DNA of 7,049 bases from positions 1-7,049 of the forward strand of contig JAHJRU010000225.1 in assembly GCA_018830745.1 (NCBI GenBank). The letters are read 5' to 3'. This DNA is from Chloroflexota bacterium. Lineage in GTDB: Bacteria; Chloroflexota; Dehalococcoidia; Dehalococcoidales; JAHJRU01. How positions within the stretch are numbered: the stretch's first letter is position 1; every line of letters starts with the position of its first letter. Below the pieces are notes generated by a model. That model searched no databases and had not been told where the DNA came from. It was given only the letters and a program-made list of their open reading frames with translations. Positions 5,366 through 7,049 of this stretch are shown here, piece by piece. Both the position numbers and the translations under genes were made by a program.

Positions 5366-7018
5366 TCAGCTTTTGGCTATTTTGGATATGGCGTCTTTGG
5401 CTTCCTGGGTTACGAACTCAGGATACCTTTTTTGAATCTCGTCAATATCGAATGGCTGTGGCGGGTTGCTCAGGTTGTTGGTGTCAAACTCCTGCTTGAA
5501 CCTCTCAACCCAGATATGGTAGTTATGGTAGGCAGGAGCTTTGAGCCTGACCGGAATGTGCTGCCCGTCAAAGATGCTGTAGAAGCCGTTCTTAACCTCG
5601 ATGGCAGGTACCTCTGACATATACCACTGGTATACGCGGGTGGCTTCCGCCTTGTCATAGGTGGGGGCTTCAGGGTCGAGGATGTCGGGGTCCATATAGG
5701 CGGGTATCTCCAGGTAACACTGGTGCCCGAACTCAGTAGACTGGTACCAGCCGGGATCATTGTATTGCGGCATTAAAGGCGGGTTATATTCCAGCATTTT
5801 CTCGCCCAGTTCTATGCCGGTCTGAGCACAAAGTCGCTGGCTGTCAACCCCGGCCGTATTGGACATATAGCCTCCGGTCATCATCCACATGCCGGCGGAG
5901 TCAGACATCTTCAACAGGGACTGGTCGGTCTGCCGGGTGCGCCCCAACTGGCCGCCCAGCTCTTCTATGATGTCCATTAATATCTGTTCTTCGTATTCCA
6001 GTTGCTTCTGGGAGGTGTAGCCGACGATGAAAACGCGCAGGATTTGGGACTTGATAATATCTTCTTCGGTTGTATTGTCCCAGGCATTCCAGAAATCATT
6101 GCGGTCCGCAGACTTGGCAATCTGCCGCCAGGCAACGGGTACTTTCTGTGCGTTGGCGGTAATTTGCGCCTTTGATATTTCGTCCATAGCCTTAGCCAAA
6201 GACTCGCCGTCAGGCATTCTGATGTTATAGAACTTCGTCCTGGGGGGCAGTACGCAATGGGTGTCCGGTGTTACCCCTTCCGGCGTCATCGGCTGCGGCT
6301 GGAAGGGATAGAGTTTGACCGACATCCTGGTGACGATGCCCATACCACCATTCCAGCCGAACTGTCCCCGCAGAATTCCGGTGATATTAGGCCCGAACCC
6401 GTCCTGCCAGAACCAGCTGTTCTCTCCCGCCAGGAGTGAGCCCAGGCGTATTATCTCTCCCTCCGGATTGACCCATTCCGAGCCGTTTATGCGGCGGTCG
6501 CTCAGGGGGATGCGATAGCACAGGGGGCAGATGCCGCAGTTTAAGTGATTGGCGACAACCGAGACTTGCGAGCCGCCCCCGGGAGCGATGGTGTACATAT
6601 CTTTTTTCAGGATTTCTTCCAGTAGCTGACCGTAGATTACTCCGGGTCCGCATATGGCAATCATGTTCTTCTCGTCGATTTCCATGCTGTTCATCCGCTT
6701 GAGGTCCATAATGATGAAGTCGTTACGGAAACGGGAAGATGCCTGTATCACCCACATGGTACTGGCCGGGGTGTAGGGCAACCCGTAGCGGTTGCAGAGC
6801 TTGACTATGCGGGCAACTTCCCCGGTGGTAGCCGGCATGACCACGCAGGCCGGGCGGGTGGAGCACCCCAGGAACCACATCTGCTCCCGGGCATAACCGC
6901 GACCGTGGTAAGCCTGGCAGATGACGGGGTCCATGGTGGCGTAGTCGGGGCCGACGATAGCCCTAAGCTCCTCGAAGGCTTCCTGGGGGATAGTCTCTTT
7001 CGTCTTGGTTTCAACCAT
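5366..7018 (-). CDS. FAD-linked oxidase, VAO/PCMH fold (GlcD-like), substrate unknown
   Basis: A 550-residue soluble flavoprotein with the two-part layout of vanillyl-alcohol oxidase/GlcD relatives. The N-terminal FAD-binding domain (about 50-240) shows RPACVVMPATTGEVARIVKLCN, the strand DFIIMDLKRMN, ICGPGVIYGQLLEE (123-135), APGGGSQVSV (145-154) and GPNITGILRGQFGW...GMGIVT (209-230). The last segment resembles the GP..G.F.Q..GIVT region of vanillyl-alcohol oxidase and 4-cresol dehydrogenase. The C-terminal cap domain ends FDTNNLSNPPQPFD (511-524), the usual family tail. Two oddities stand out. The first glycine-rich FAD pyrophosphate loop (normally RGGGTGLSGG-like) is replaced by PASTMWVIQASSRF (84-97). 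A cluster CGICPLC (Cys161, 164, 167) follows the second loop. No covalent-FAD residue can be assigned by eye, and no signal peptide or membrane segment is seen. The neighbours do not indicate a substrate. It could oxidise an aromatic alcohol, hydroxy acid or related compound; this is inference from family only. Confidence 0.87.
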   Translation of the reverse strand: MVETKTKETIPQEAFEELRAIVGPDYATMDPVICQAYHGRGYAREQMWFLGCSTRPACVVMPATTGEVARIVKLCNRYGLPYTPASTMWVIQASSRFRNDFIIMDLKRMNSMEIDEKNMIAICGPGVIYGQLLEEILKKDMYTIAPGGGSQVSVVANHLNCGICPLCYRIPLSDRRINGSEWVNPEGEIIRLGSLLAGENSWFWQDGFGPNITGILRGQFGWNGGMGIVTRMSVKLYPFQPQPMTPEGVTPDTHCVLPPRTKFYNIRMPDGESLAKAMDEISKAQITANAQKVPVAWRQIAKSADRNDFWNAWDNTTEEDIIKSQILRVFIVGYTSQKQLEYEEQILMDIIEELGGQLGRTRQTDQSLLKMSDSAGMWMMTGGYMSNTAGVDSQRLCAQTGIELGEKMLEYNPPLMPQYNDPGWYQSTEFGHQCYLEIPAYMDPDILDPEAPTYDKAEATRVYQWYMSEVPAIEVKNGFYSIFDGQHIPVRLKAPAYHNYHIWVERFKQEFDTNNLSNPPQPFDIDEIQKRYPEFVTQEAKDAISKIAKS

Positions 7019-7024
7019 ATCAAA

Positions 7025-7031
7025 CCTCCTT
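7025..7031 (-). promoter_or_regulatory. Strong Shine-Dalgarno for the FAD-linked oxidase
   Basis: AAGGAGG on the minus strand ends 6 bases before the ATG at 7018. It is the best ribosome binding site in the window and fixes the start. It suggests high translation relative to the neighbours. The promoter, if adjacent, lies beyond the right edge. Confidence 0.85.
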
Positions 7032-7049
7032 AAATGACGGCTTGCGCCA

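Overview
The window (7,049 bases, moderately GC-rich) reads as ordinary bacterial chromosome and is mostly housekeeping. It holds six protein genes, one of them cut by the left edge. The gene set and protein style suggest an uncultured-type Chloroflexota, most likely Dehalococcoidia: an M16 processing protease, a Gram-positive-style holB-ricT pair, a stand-alone HNH protein and a large VAO/GlcD-type flavoprotein. That assignment is inference; no rRNA or other taxonomic marker is present. No phage, transposase, CRISPR array, tRNA or rRNA was seen.

Layout. Positions 1-1159 (minus strand) carry the N-terminal ~386 codons of an M16 zinc protease, with a TTG start and a near-consensus promoter at 1191-1220. 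Positions 1160-1495 are a divergent intergenic region. It holds that promoter, a small hairpin, an 87-bp palindromic element (1281-1367) of a widely dispersed 'TGTCATTGCGAG' type, and a promoter for the genes to the right. Positions 1496-4694 (plus strand) form an apparent operon: lysA (last step of lysine synthesis), holB (clamp-loader delta prime) and ricT (PSP1/YaaT). The lysA-holB gap is 18 bases, and holB and ricT overlap by 8 bases.

Positions 4705-5211 (minus strand) encode a small HNH nuclease-family protein, convergent with ricT across only 10 bases. Positions 5212-5365 hold its probable promoter, an inverted repeat over the -10 region, and a strong hairpin with a T-run that works as a terminator only in the plus direction. 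Positions 5366-7018 (minus strand) encode a 550-residue FAD-linked oxidase with a strong Shine-Dalgarno and unknown substrate.

The lysA-holB-ricT operon joins amino-acid/cell-wall precursor supply, replication and an Fe-S-type RNA-processing regulator. The holB-ricT link is familiar from Firmicutes, while lysA in front is less usual. No terminator fits between ricT and the HNH gene, so plus-strand transcripts may run antisense through the HNH gene as far as the hairpin at 5308-5352. I found no convincing new multi-gene system. The items most worth a second look are the flavoprotein with a diverged FAD loop and a CxxCxxC cluster, the palindromic element between divergent promoters, and the antisense read-through arrangement.
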